Shown here one piece after another: positions 10,376-18,109 of a stretch of DNA of 46,957 nucleotides. The notes under the pieces are model-generated. The model was given only the letters and a program-made list of their open reading frames with translations, was not told the origin of the DNA and made no database searches. The DNA is taken from assembly GCA_012515235.1 (NCBI GenBank), contig JAAYYU010000007.1, forward strand, positions 1-46,957, read 5' to 3'. Origin of the DNA: Candidatus Anammoximicrobium sp. (lineage in GTDB: Bacteria; Planctomycetota; Planctomycetia; Pirellulales; Pirellulaceae). Within the stretch, counting starts at the first letter, position 1; each line of letters opens with the position of its first letter. Made by a program: the position numbers and the translations under genes.

Positions 10376-11377
10376 ATGAGCACCATCGGTGTGGGGATTG
10401 TCGGCTGTGGTTTCGTCGGCCGCGGCGCGCACGTGCCGGCGTTCAGCTCAATCGAGGGGGCGCAGTTGGTGGCCGTGGCCGATGCTGACCCCAAACGCCT
10501 GGGCAAGGTGCAAAAAAAGTACCCGCTGAAGACGGCCTACCAGGATTACGCTGAGCTGGTCAAGGATCCGGACATCCAGGCCGTGGTTGTCTCCCTGCCC
10601 ACGCCCCTGCACGCCAAGGCGTCCCTGGCCGCGATCCAAGCCGGCAAGCATGTGCTGTGCGAGATGCCGCTGGCGGCCAACCTGGAGGATGCCGATCGGC
10701 TGTTGGCGGCGGCAGAAAAGGCCGGCGTGATCCTGATGCCCAGTTTGAACTTCCGCTTCACGCCCAACTATGTGAGAGCCAAGGCGATGATCGACCAGGG
10801 CGTGGTGGGCCGGCCGTCCAGCGCGATCTACCGCGAGTTCATTTCGGCTCGGGATCTGGCGGATCAATGGCCCGCCGGTTCCTGGATGTGGAAACTGGCG
10901 GACAGCGGCGGACCGTTGTACACGCTGTGCGTGTGGTCGATCGATCTGCTCCGCTGGCTGTTCCAGACCGAGATCGTCGAGGTGCATTCCGCCGTCAAGT
11001 ACAGCCCGCTGGAGAAACTGGGCGGCACGTTGGGCTACGACGCCGCGGCCACGGTGCGACTGGCCAACGGCGTCGTCGGCAGTCTGCAGTACAGCGGCAA
11101 CGTGACGCGCGTCTCGTCCACTTCGCGTCTGGAAGTCGTCGGCGACTCGAACTGCCTGCTGGACGCCACCTGGAACGACAAGCTGACGGTGTTCGGCGAC
11201 GATCCCGCCAAGACGGAGTGGAACGTCGGCGAGCCGGGACCCCGGATGTGGGGCCACCAGCAAATGGACGAGTACTTCGTGCGCTGCATCCAGCAGGGCC
11301 AAACGCCATCCATCACCCCGCAGGACGGTCGCCGGGCGATGGAAGTCGCGTTGCAGATCGTCCAGGGAACGAAGTGA
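10376..11377 (+). CDS. Gfo/Idh/MocA-family oxidoreductase (333 aa)
   Basis: This is an NAD(P)-dependent oxidoreductase of the glucose-fructose oxidoreductase/inositol dehydrogenase family. The N-terminal Rossmann fold has GIVGCGFVGRGAH (residues 6-18). The family EKP motif appears as EMPLA near residue 96, with Met in place of the usual Lys, so catalysis may differ. No signal peptide is present, unlike the exported paralogue at 38874-40301. It starts 64 bp after the corrinoid protein gene, with an AAAGGAGG site at 10358-10365, and probably shares its transcript. It could oxidise the sugar or polyol left after demethylation; that is inference. A strong terminator follows. Confidence 0.88.
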   Translation: MSTIGVGIVGCGFVGRGAHVPAFSSIEGAQLVAVADADPKRLGKVQKKYPLKTAYQDYAELVKDPDIQAVVVSLPTPLHAKASLAAIQAGKHVLCEMPLAANLEDADRLLAAAEKAGVILMPSLNFRFTPNYVRAKAMIDQGVVGRPSSAIYREFISARDLADQWPAGSWMWKLADSGGPLYTLCVWSIDLLRWLFQTEIVEVHSAVKYSPLEKLGGTLGYDAAATVRLANGVVGSLQYSGNVTRVSSTSRLEVVGDSNCLLDATWNDKLTVFGDDPAKTEWNVGEPGPRMWGHQQMDEYFVRCIQQGQTPSITPQDGRRAMEVALQIVQGTK

Positions 11378-11403
11378 GTCACCGCCCGAACTGGAGAGCT
11401 GCC

Positions 11404-11442
11404 AGAAGCCCGTCTTTTCCGGAAAAGACGGGCTTCTTTTTT
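11404..11442 (+). terminator. Rho-independent terminator after the corrinoid/oxidoreductase operon
   Basis: AGAAGCCCGTCTTTTCC (11404-11420) is followed immediately by its exact reverse complement (11421-11437), then a run of T to 11442. The 17-bp perfect stem starts 27 bp after the oxidoreductase stop codon and fits a classic intrinsic terminator reading rightward. Confidence 0.9.
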
Positions 11443-11858
11443 CCTGGGCAAACTCCCGACCGCCTTGCGGTTGAATCGAATTCACCGCAAACCACCACCG
11501 CCCCCGGCATACCCGCCGCAAGCACCGACCCCGGAGCAACTTCGAAGGGCGGAATCCATTCCGCTCAAGCCGACGCAAGTCCGCTTTGCAAGCAAATCGT
11601 GGACCTGCGTCTGGACGGGGGCGGTGAGCGTCCCTTGGCGACGCCCCAGCGGTGAACCGAACACCCTCCATCCGCCGCGTCCTTGCTGACCTGCCACTTC
11701 CCTCTGTCCCTGCTGCCTCTGTCAGGGGGAATTCAATTCGCCGAGTTTCTTGGTTTTTTGTCTGGCGAGGAATTGATCGATCAGGCAGATAGGGTTAGAT
11801 TATTTGGTGGAGACTGTTGCAATTCTTCTCTTATCCGTTATCGCGAGGTGTGTCTGCC
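11443..11858. other. Intergenic region before a DUF1559 gene
   Basis: No gene is seen. The first part is C-rich with a small inverted repeat (GCGGAAT at 11549-11555, ATTCCGC at 11558-11564). From about 11725 the base composition turns AT-rich, and a promoter-like pair lies at 11773-11801. Confidence 0.4.
11773..11801 (+). promoter_or_regulatory. Possible promoter for the DUF1559/lipoprotein pair
   Basis: TTGATC (11773-11778) and TAGATT (11796-11801) are 17 bp apart in a locally AT-rich stretch. The predicted leader is about 50 nt to the ATG at 11859. Matches are 4/6 at each box. Confidence 0.35.
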
Positions 11859-12872
11859 ATGAAGCGAATTCGGTCTCAGGGGGCTTTTACCCTCGTTGAA
11901 CTGTTGGTGGTGATTGCGATCATTGGCATTCTTGTGGCGCTGCTGTTGCCGGCCATTCAGGCGGCGCGGGAAGCAGCACGTCGCATGCAGTGCAGCAACA
12001 ATGTGAAGCAGATCGGCATCGCGCTCCACAATTTTCACGACACCTATCGCAACTTTCCTGTGGGCGCCAAGAATCAAGACGGCCCGAATTGGCGCGTCTG
12101 GATTCTGCCGTTCATCGAACAGGGTGCGATTTACGACCAGTTCGACATGACCGTCAGCGCCGGCTTCTGGGCGCACGTGGGCGGTTTCCGGTATCCGGAC
12201 CTGTACGATGTCGAGCTCGCCGGTTTTGTCTGCCCTTCCAGTCCGTTCGGGATGAGGAACCCTCGCGACTTGCCCTACACGCAGAAGGGATATCCCGGCA
12301 CTCCCGACACGACCAAGGTGAGCATGGTCATGGATTATGTCGGAATCAGCGGCGCGACGCCGGACCCTCTTGGTCGCGCGGTCTGCACGGGTGACGTTTT
12401 GGCCAACAGTTCGAGCAACTGCAAGAACGGGTTGTTGATTCCCTTCCAGGCCCGGAACATGAGGGATTGCCTGGATGGAACGTCCCAAACGCTGATTGTG
12501 GCGGAGCAATCAGGGCAGGTGAACAAGGTCGAAAGGAGCGCGAACGCCCTGGGGCCCTGGCACGGGTGGGCGAACGCCAGTTCCAGCGCTTTCAACGCCA
12601 CGACCCCGCTGCCCATGGCTTCCGCCGGGTTCTGGTACGCGGCAGGTACGACCACTGTCCGGTTCCCGCCGAACTACTACTGGGACACGGGGGCGGTCGC
12701 CCAAGCGAATTCCGGTTTCTCGGCGAACACGGTGTTGAACTCGTACCACCCCGGGGGACTCAACGTCCTGCTGACGGACGGCACCGTCCGCTTCGTCTCC
12801 GAGACCATCGACTTGAATACCCTTCGGTTGCTGTGCGTGTGCGACGACGGGGCCGTCATCGGCCAGTACTAG
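11859..12872 (+). CDS. DUF1559 protein with prepilin-type N-terminus (337 aa)
   Basis: The N-terminus is a type IV pilin-like cleavage/methylation signal: a basic leader, then FTLVELL (residues 10-16) and a long hydrophobic helix running into PAIQAAREAARR. The C-terminus has the H-X9-DG motif (H followed by nine residues and DG in the segment ending LLTDGT). Together these define the DUF1559 pseudopilin-like family, greatly expanded in planctomycetes and usually numbering tens of copies per genome. It is thought to be secreted and surface- or envelope-associated; exact roles are unknown. The ATG at 11859 gives the standard leader length. A lipoprotein gene follows 41 bp downstream, a pairing repeated in mirrored order at 37-38.6 kb. 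Confidence 0.92.
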   Translation: MKRIRSQGAFTLVELLVVIAIIGILVALLLPAIQAAREAARRMQCSNNVKQIGIALHNFHDTYRNFPVGAKNQDGPNWRVWILPFIEQGAIYDQFDMTVSAGFWAHVGGFRYPDLYDVELAGFVCPSSPFGMRNPRDLPYTQKGYPGTPDTTKVSMVMDYVGISGATPDPLGRAVCTGDVLANSSSNCKNGLLIPFQARNMRDCLDGTSQTLIVAEQSGQVNKVERSANALGPWHGWANASSSAFNATTPLPMASAGFWYAAGTTTVRFPPNYYWDTGAVAQANSGFSANTVLNSYHPGGLNVLLTDGTVRFVSETIDLNTLRLLCVCDDGAVIGQY

Positions 12873-12913
12873 CTCTGTTCTAAAGCGGTTCAGAAAAACG
12901 CGAGGCCTGTTTC

Positions 12914-13366
12914 ATGAATCGTCGAGTAAGCACGAGTCGTCGGTGGCTGGTCTTTTTCGCCGCCGCGACGCTCCCGGTCGCCGGCTTCCTGGCCGGCTGT
13001 GGCAAGTCCGCACCACACTCGGGGGAAGCCCAAGGTGAAGTGGTCGTGACGGTCAAGTACGGAGGAGCGCCGGTCGTCGAAGGGCGAGTCGATCTGAACG
13101 ACGAGGCGACCGGGAAAGGCGGCGGGGCCGAACTGGACGACCAGGGGGTGGCCAGGATTGGCGACGTAGCGGTGGGAAGTTATACCGTGACCGTCCTGCC
13201 GCCTCCGCCCGATCCCACGCCCGTGCCCGACGGCCAGCGGGCGCCGGCGGGCAAAAAGTATCTCGACATTCCAGTTTCCTACCGCAAGATCTCAACCAGC
13301 CCGCTGCGCGCCGAAGTCAAGGAAGGATCGAACGAGTTTGAGTTCGATTTGAAGTCGAGCAAGTGA
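12914..13366 (+). CDS. Lipoprotein with carboxypeptidase-regulatory/transthyretin-like fold (150 aa)
   Basis: A basic N-terminus and hydrophobic core lead to the lipobox LAGC, with lipidated Cys at residue 29. The mature part reads as one beta-sandwich domain: an opening strand (GEVVVTVKYGG), a VVEGRVDL strand, an ADLDDQG-like turn and a closing SYTVTVLPPP strand. This resembles carboxypeptidase-regulatory-like domains often paired with DUF1559 proteins in planctomycetes. It probably sits on a periplasm-facing membrane. It follows the DUF1559 gene by 41 bp and is likely co-transcribed. Function unknown. Confidence 0.85.
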   Translation: MNRRVSTSRRWLVFFAAATLPVAGFLAGCGKSAPHSGEAQGEVVVTVKYGGAPVVEGRVDLNDEATGKGGGAELDDQGVARIGDVAVGSYTVTVLPPPPDPTPVPDGQRAPAGKKYLDIPVSYRKISTSPLRAEVKEGSNEFEFDLKSSK

Positions 13367-14146
13367 TTTGGGAATCCGGACCGGGTCGGCGAGTTGCGGA
13401 TCGCCGTCAGCATCGATCCGGCCCTGACTCAGACGCCGTCAGGCCGAGCGTTTGAGCGAGGAGCCCTCCGTGGTTGGCCGCGACGAGCGCAACGAATACC
13501 GCGGGGTGACGCTGGAGAGGGCCGCCAAGACTCTGATCGTCAGGGGCGTCACACTGCGCGAGGAACCGTCGGTAAAAACGTTCGTCTTCCGCTTGGGCCA
13601 GGCCGAACCGCCGCCGTCCGGCAATACTCTGCGCACCCCCGTCGCCAAGGCCATCCCTCCCTTCAACGTCCTGCGAAGCCGTCCGTGCGGCGCGCTTCAT
13701 GTCCCACCCCGCTGAGTCCGCAGGCCGGAAAAAACCGAGGGCGGTGCCGCGTACGGCCAGTTTGCCCGCTTGGCAGTCGGCGTTCCGCAGGTGATGATAA
13801 GGGGCACAGCGACGACGATCAGCCGCCGGAGAAACCGAAGAAGAAACGCCCGCAAAACGCCTGACGTGGCTGGGCCGCCGCCGAGTTTTGGAGTGCGGCT
13901 TCTTGGCACCGCTTTGGACAGCGGCCTGGAACGTCGCGGTTGTTTGGGTGCAGCAGACACAGCCAGGCACGGCAACCCAGAGCTTCGTTGGTTGCGTCGC
14001 CTGCAAGCCAAAGCGGCGACAAGACGCCGCACTCCAAAAGTCGCACGAGAGAACTGCAATTCGGGCAATCGTCATCCAAAGACACGCACACCTTGCTCGC
14101 GTCCGAAGACGCGAGATCCCAACCCACTCAATCGGGAGGCACCGCG
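13367..14146. other. 780-bp non-coding stretch, holding a repeat element
   Basis: Short open frames exist on both strands (for example 13452-13715 on plus, 13407-14174 on minus). None has a ribosome site, a recognisable family or a sensible composition, and they cross the repeat at 13886-14039. An imperfect hairpin (GGCCCTGAC near 13419 and GTCAGGCC near 13437) may terminate the DUF1559/lipoprotein transcript. The part from 13440 to 13740 could be a decayed gene, but I cannot show it. Confidence 0.45.
13886..14039. repeat. 154-bp MITE-like element with 32-bp terminal inverted repeats
   Basis: The left end (13886-13917, starting TTTTGGAGTGCGGC) and the right end (14008-14039, ending GCCGCACTCCAAAA) are inverted repeats of 32 bp with three mismatches. 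The 90-bp core has no gene. No clear target-site duplication is visible at the borders. No transposase is present in the window, so movement would need an enzyme supplied elsewhere. The shape fits a miniature inverted-repeat element; no second copy was seen here. Confidence 0.75.
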
Positions 14147-14875
14147 ATGATTTGGCACAGCTTGCTTCTGACACTGACGTTGACCGCTGCGGGGGCGGAC
14201 AAAAACCTCTCGCCCGAAGACCAGGCCGATCTGAAGCGGTTGTTTCCCGAAGGGACGACGGCGGCGGAAAAACTCGACCGCTGGGTCCTGGTGACAGGCG
14301 ACTTTGAGAAGCACGAAGGCCGCCAGTTTCAGCCCACCGATCCCGCCGCTTGGCGAATCACGGCGACCGACCGCGGCAACGTGTTCGAGCAATTCGCGCA
14401 GAGCAAGTACCAACCCCCGCATCGCAGTCCGTTCAATATCGCGTGGCTGAAAGACGTCGTCGTCGAAGACTTTGTGTTGACGGCCCACGTGAAAAGTACG
14501 ACCCGCGACTATGGCCACCGCGATCTGTGCCTGTTTTTTGGCTACCAGGACCCGGCGCATTTCTACTACGTCCACCTGGGCAAGAAGGCCGATCCGAACT
14601 CCAACCAGATCATGATCGTTAACGGCGCCCCGCGGGTCAAAATCACGAGGAAAGAATCGCCGGGCACGGACTGGGACGATCGGTGGCACCTGGTGCAGAT
14701 CGTGCGGCGCACGGCAGATGGCTCGATCGAAGTCTATTTCGACGACTTAACGACCCCCGTGCTGACGGCCCAGGACAAGACGTTCCTGTGGGGCCAGGTC
14801 GGCATCGGCTCGTTCGACGATACGGGCATGTGGGACGACGTGAAGCTGCAGGGCATCCGCCGCCAGACGCGATGA
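14147..14875 (+). CDS. Exported DUF1080 (3-keto-disaccharide hydrolase-like) protein (242 aa)
   Basis: A short hydrophobic N-terminus (residues 1-17, ending near AAGA) suggests export. The body matches the DUF1080 concanavalin-like beta-sandwich in pattern: an early KLDRW(V)L strand, an FNIAWLKD segment, an LCLFFGYQDPAHFYYVHLG strand and a closing GQVGIGSFDDTGMWDDVKL repeat. Family members bind or cleave glycosides, often 3-keto sugars, outside the cytoplasm. The ATG follows a strong GGGAGG site (14134-14139). The next gene may overlap its stop or start 95 bp on, depending on the start used. It opens a six-gene plus-strand run. Confidence 0.8.
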   Translation: MIWHSLLLTLTLTAAGADKNLSPEDQADLKRLFPEGTTAAEKLDRWVLVTGDFEKHEGRQFQPTDPAAWRITATDRGNVFEQFAQSKYQPPHRSPFNIAWLKDVVVEDFVLTAHVKSTTRDYGHRDLCLFFGYQDPAHFYYVHLGKKADPNSNQIMIVNGAPRVKITRKESPGTDWDDRWHLVQIVRRTADGSIEVYFDDLTTPVLTAQDKTFLWGQVGIGSFDDTGMWDDVKLQGIRRQTR

Positions 14876-14970
14876 AGGCCCCGGCGGCGATCCTTGCGGG
14901 CCGGCTTGATGTGGTTGATTTCCGGAAGCCAATCCGTTACGCTCGGCGAAGCAAGGAGGAGGAGAAAGGC

Positions 14971-16041
14971 GTGCGTTCCGGTAGCCACAAGCGACGGCGG
15001 TATGGACTTCGACGGGGCCGGGCCTATGGGCCTCGTCACTTGGACAACCTGCCCGAAAGCGAACTGCTGGACCTGCGGATTCGCGATCTGGGAGTGCGCA
15101 TCGAAGGCACCCCCCTGGAGCAGAGGATCCAGGAACTGTATCACGAGTTGGAGGCGAAAGGCATCCGGTTCCGGCCGCATTGCTGGCTTTCCGACGAATG
15201 GTTCACTCCCGACGGGATTCCAGGGATCGCCATCCCCTTTTACTTGGCCCATCCCCGGCTGATGTGGCTGGAACGGAAGCAGATGCTGGAGGTGGAAGGC
15301 GGCTCCGAGGGCTGGTGCATGAAGATTCTGCGGCACGAGGCCGGTCATGCGATCGAGAACGCTTATCGGCTGCGGCAACTGCGCAGCTGGCGGCAGATGT
15401 TCGGTTCCGCAACGCAGTCGTATCCGGAGTACTATTCGCCCAAGCCGTACAGCCGCAGCTACGTGCTGCACTTGGACTCGTGGTACGCTCAAAGCCATCC
15501 CTGCGAGGACTTTGCCGAGACTTTTGCCGTGTGGCTCAAGTCCAAATCGCGTTGGCGTGTGCAGTACCAGGGTTGGCCGGCTCTGAAGAAGCTTGAGTAC
15601 GTCGATGCGCTGATGAAGGAGATTCGCGAACAGAAGCCGAAGGTGACTTCCCGCGAATTTGTCGATCCGGTCAGCAGCATCCGCAAGACGCTGCGCGAGC
15701 ATTACGAGCAGAAGCGCGAGCATTACGGCCTGGATCACCCCAATTTCTACGATCAGGACCTGCGGCGATTGTTCTCCGACGCGCCCGAGCACGCACGCTG
15801 TCCGTCCGCAGCCGCTTTTCTCCGCCGTATGGGTCCGACGCTGCGCCGCGAAGTCGCCCGCTGGACCGGCGAGTACCAATACACGATCAACGAAGTGCTG
15901 GACGAAATGATCCGGCGCTGTCGGGAATTGAAGCTTCGCGTCGACCGGCCCGCGGACCAGATCGAACGCGATGCGTTGGTCTTGCTGACGATCCAAACGA
16001 TGAATTATCTCCATGACGGCCGCCACAGGGTCGCGTTATGA
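14971..16041 (+). CDS. Putative zinc metallopeptidase with HEAGH motif (356 aa)
   Basis: The zinc motif HEAGH lies at residues 122-126, with a downstream EDFAETF (179-185) likely to give the third ligand. Together these match the putative zinc-binding metallopeptidase family. There is no signal peptide, and the N-terminus is very basic, so it appears cytoplasmic. The GTG at 14971 is preferred because a strong AAGGAGG sits 8-18 bases upstream. An ATG at 14872, overlapping the previous stop as ATGA, is a real alternative and would add 33 residues. The stop overlaps the start of the ATP-grasp gene by four bases, so the two are translationally coupled and probably act on the same product. Substrate unknown. 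Confidence 0.82.
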   Translation: MRSGSHKRRRYGLRRGRAYGPRHLDNLPESELLDLRIRDLGVRIEGTPLEQRIQELYHELEAKGIRFRPHCWLSDEWFTPDGIPGIAIPFYLAHPRLMWLERKQMLEVEGGSEGWCMKILRHEAGHAIENAYRLRQLRSWRQMFGSATQSYPEYYSPKPYSRSYVLHLDSWYAQSHPCEDFAETFAVWLKSKSRWRVQYQGWPALKKLEYVDALMKEIREQKPKVTSREFVDPVSSIRKTLREHYEQKREHYGLDHPNFYDQDLRRLFSDAPEHARCPSAAAFLRRMGPTLRREVARWTGEYQYTINEVLDEMIRRCRELKLRVDRPADQIERDALVLLTIQTMNYLHDGRHRVAL

Positions 16042-17075
16042 AACGTCTGCGGATTCTCGTGCTGGTTCGCGAAGGTCTCGTACCGCCGGAGACCATGGAA
16101 GGTTACAGCGAAGAGGAAATCGACCGTTGGAAGGTCGAATTCGACGTCGCGGCCACGTTGCGCAACATGGGCCACGAAGTCCAGGTGATCGGCGTCTTTG
16201 ACGATCTCGGCCCGATTCGCCGGGCCATCACGGAGGGCCGGCCTCAGATCGCCTTCATGTTGTTGGAAGAGTTCCACGGCCTGGGAATCTACGACGGGGC
16301 GATCGTGACCTACCTGGAACTGCTGCGGCAGTCCTACACCGGCTGCAATCCTCGCGGCCTGCTTCTGTCCCGCGACAAGGCGCTCAGCAAAAAGATCCTC
16401 CGCTTTCACCGCATTTCGACGCCCCGGTTTGCGGTGGTTCCTCGAGGCCGCAGCATCCAACGCATGCCCAGGCTGCGGTTTCCCCTGATCGTCAAATCCG
16501 TGTCGGAGGACGCCTCGCTGGGCATCGCTCAGGCCTCCGTCGTGCGGGACCACGAGGCACTGGCCGAGCGGATCGCCTTTGTTCACCAGCGTGTGGCTTC
16601 CGACGCGCTGGTCGAAGAGTACATCGAGGGCCGGGAACTGTACGTGGGGGTCATGGGCAATCAGCGGCTGCAGACCTTTCCCATCTGGGAAATGGTGTTC
16701 AGCGGCCTGCCGGATGACGTGGCCAAGATCGCCACGGCGAAAGTCAAATGGGACCGCAAGTACCAACGGAAGTACGGCATCACGACCGCCGCGGCAGAGG
16801 ATTTGCCGGTGGCGTTGGCCGCCAAGATCTCCAGGCTGTGCAAACGCGTCTATCGCGAGTTGCACCTGAGCGGCTATGCCCGCATCGACCTGCGGATGAG
16901 CGCCGACGGACAGGTGTTCGTCTTGGAGGCGAACGCCAACCCCAATCTGGCCTACGGTGAGGACTTTGCCGAGTCGGCCGAAATCGGCGGCATCTCCTAT
17001 GAGGGCCTGTTGCAACGTATTCTGAACCTCGGCCTGACCTACCGCGCGCCTTGGAAAAACACGTATTCGGATTGA
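16038..17075 (+). CDS. ATP-grasp ligase, D-Ala-D-Ala ligase-like (345 aa)
   Basis: This is an ATP-grasp carboxylate-amine/thiol ligase. The N-terminal preATP-grasp domain has paired strands (RILVLVREG; HEVQVIGVFDD). The central region has FPLIVKSVSEDASLGI (nucleotide-binding Lys and loop). The C-terminal lobe has EEYIEGRELYVGVMG and the metal-binding RIDLRMSADG...LEANANPNL segment. It is like D-alanine-D-alanine ligase but lacks a mur-type neighbourhood. It is coupled by ATGA overlap to the metallopeptidase, and kdsB starts 3 bp after its stop. A peptide-forming ligase next to a peptidase suggests synthesis and trimming of a small peptide or amide product; that is inference. Confidence is high for the fold, low for the substrate. 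Confidence 0.85.
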   Translation: MKRLRILVLVREGLVPPETMEGYSEEEIDRWKVEFDVAATLRNMGHEVQVIGVFDDLGPIRRAITEGRPQIAFMLLEEFHGLGIYDGAIVTYLELLRQSYTGCNPRGLLLSRDKALSKKILRFHRISTPRFAVVPRGRSIQRMPRLRFPLIVKSVSEDASLGIAQASVVRDHEALAERIAFVHQRVASDALVEEYIEGRELYVGVMGNQRLQTFPIWEMVFSGLPDDVAKIATAKVKWDRKYQRKYGITTAAAEDLPVALAAKISRLCKRVYRELHLSGYARIDLRMSADGQVFVLEANANPNLAYGEDFAESAEIGGISYEGLLQRILNLGLTYRAPWKNTYSD

Positions 17076-17078
17076 CGC

Positions 17079-17864
17079 ATGACGACCCAGGAAGCATCAC
17101 GCACCGGCAACCTGCTCCGCAGCCAGATCATCATTCCCGCACGGCTGGCATCGACGCGGTTGCCGCGAAAACTGCTGCTGCGCGAGACCGGCAAGACCGT
17201 GTTGCAGCACACGTACGAATCGGCCCGCCGCGCGCGCAAGCCGGCGGGGATCTGCGTCGCTGCGGACCACGAGGAGATTGCCGACGAGGTCCGGCGTTTC
17301 GGCGGACAGGTGTTTCTGACCGACCCGGCGGCGGCCAGCGGCACCGACCGCGTCGCCGAAGTCGCGCGACAGATGCCCGACGTGGACGTCGTCGTCAACG
17401 TCCAGGGCGACGAACCGGAGATCGCAGGCGAGACCATCGACTTGGCGGTCCAACTGTTGGAGGACCGCCCGGACGCGGTCATGTCCACGTTGGCGACGCC
17501 AATCCGCACTCGCGAACAGTTGGACGAACCGTCCTGCGTCAAAGTGGTTTTCGACGCCGGGTCCAGGGCCCTGTATTTCAGCCGCAGTCCGATTCCGCAC
17601 GCGCGCCAGTGGGAGGATTCCCTGCTGACGGAGGAGCCGCCGCATTTCTATCAGCACATTGGGCTGTACGCCTATCGCCGCGAATTCCTGCTGCGATTGA
17701 CGCAACTGCCCAGGTCCGACCTGGAAAAGCTGGAGAACCTGGAGCAGTTAAGGGTTCTGTCCGCGGGGTTCACCATCCTGGTGGGCGTCGTGTGTCAAGC
17801 GACGATTGGAATTGATACCGAGAAGGACTACCGGGCCTTTGTCAGACGGGCGTCGAGTTGTTAG
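17079..17864 (+). CDS. kdsB: 3-deoxy-manno-octulosonate cytidylyltransferase
   Basis: This activates Kdo with CTP to CMP-Kdo for lipid A-core assembly in the cytoplasm. Family motifs in order are IIPARLASTRLPRKLL (residues about 18-33), SGTDRVAEVA, NVQGDEPEI, FSRSPIPHAR, HIGLYAYRREFL, LEKLENLEQLRVL and a final IDTEKDY. Length (261 aa) is about normal, with a non-conserved leader of some 14 residues, so an internal start cannot be excluded. Its presence argues for LPS or a Kdo-containing glycan. It sits between the ATP-grasp gene and the CTP synthase gene, which supplies its substrate CTP. Confidence 0.93.
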   Translation: MTTQEASRTGNLLRSQIIIPARLASTRLPRKLLLRETGKTVLQHTYESARRARKPAGICVAADHEEIADEVRRFGGQVFLTDPAAASGTDRVAEVARQMPDVDVVVNVQGDEPEIAGETIDLAVQLLEDRPDAVMSTLATPIRTREQLDEPSCVKVVFDAGSRALYFSRSPIPHARQWEDSLLTEEPPHFYQHIGLYAYRREFLLRLTQLPRSDLEKLENLEQLRVLSAGFTILVGVVCQATIGIDTEKDYRAFVRRASSC

Positions 17865-18109
17865 AATTTCGCGTCAGAGCAGTCGTCAGGACTGCTCTAC
17901 CTCTCCCGCAACGTGTTCTCGATTCACCGCAACGTATTGTGCAAAAGGCACTTATGCCTGCGGCAGCGAGACGAACGCTGCGCTAATCAGCCGACACGCG
18001 CCCGCGTCCGGTTGGTGCGCTGGTGATGGCAGCAGCCGCGGGCGAGTGCCCTGGGGCCGAGCAGCCGTTCGCCGAGCGGGAGTTCGTTGCCGGGAGGGGA
18101 ACCACACGC
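17865..18109. other. 245-bp leader region before pyrG
   Basis: No gene is seen. It begins with a perfect hairpin (17876-17898, listed separately) just after the kdsB stop and ends with a strong GGGAGGGG ribosome site (18092-18099) for pyrG. A pyrG promoter probably lies between, but I could not pick one with confidence. Confidence 0.35.
17876..17898. repeat. Perfect hairpin after kdsB
   Basis: AGAGCAGTC (17876-17884) pairs exactly with GACTGCTCT (17890-17898) across a 5-base loop. No T-run follows, so it is not a standard intrinsic terminator. It could be an mRNA end-stabilising stem, a factor-assisted terminator, or a copy of a dispersed palindrome. Confidence 0.55.

Noticed and set aside
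13452..13715. 87-codon plus-strand open frame
   Set aside because: No ribosome site, no recognisable fold or family, and an overlapping minus-strand frame of equal merit.
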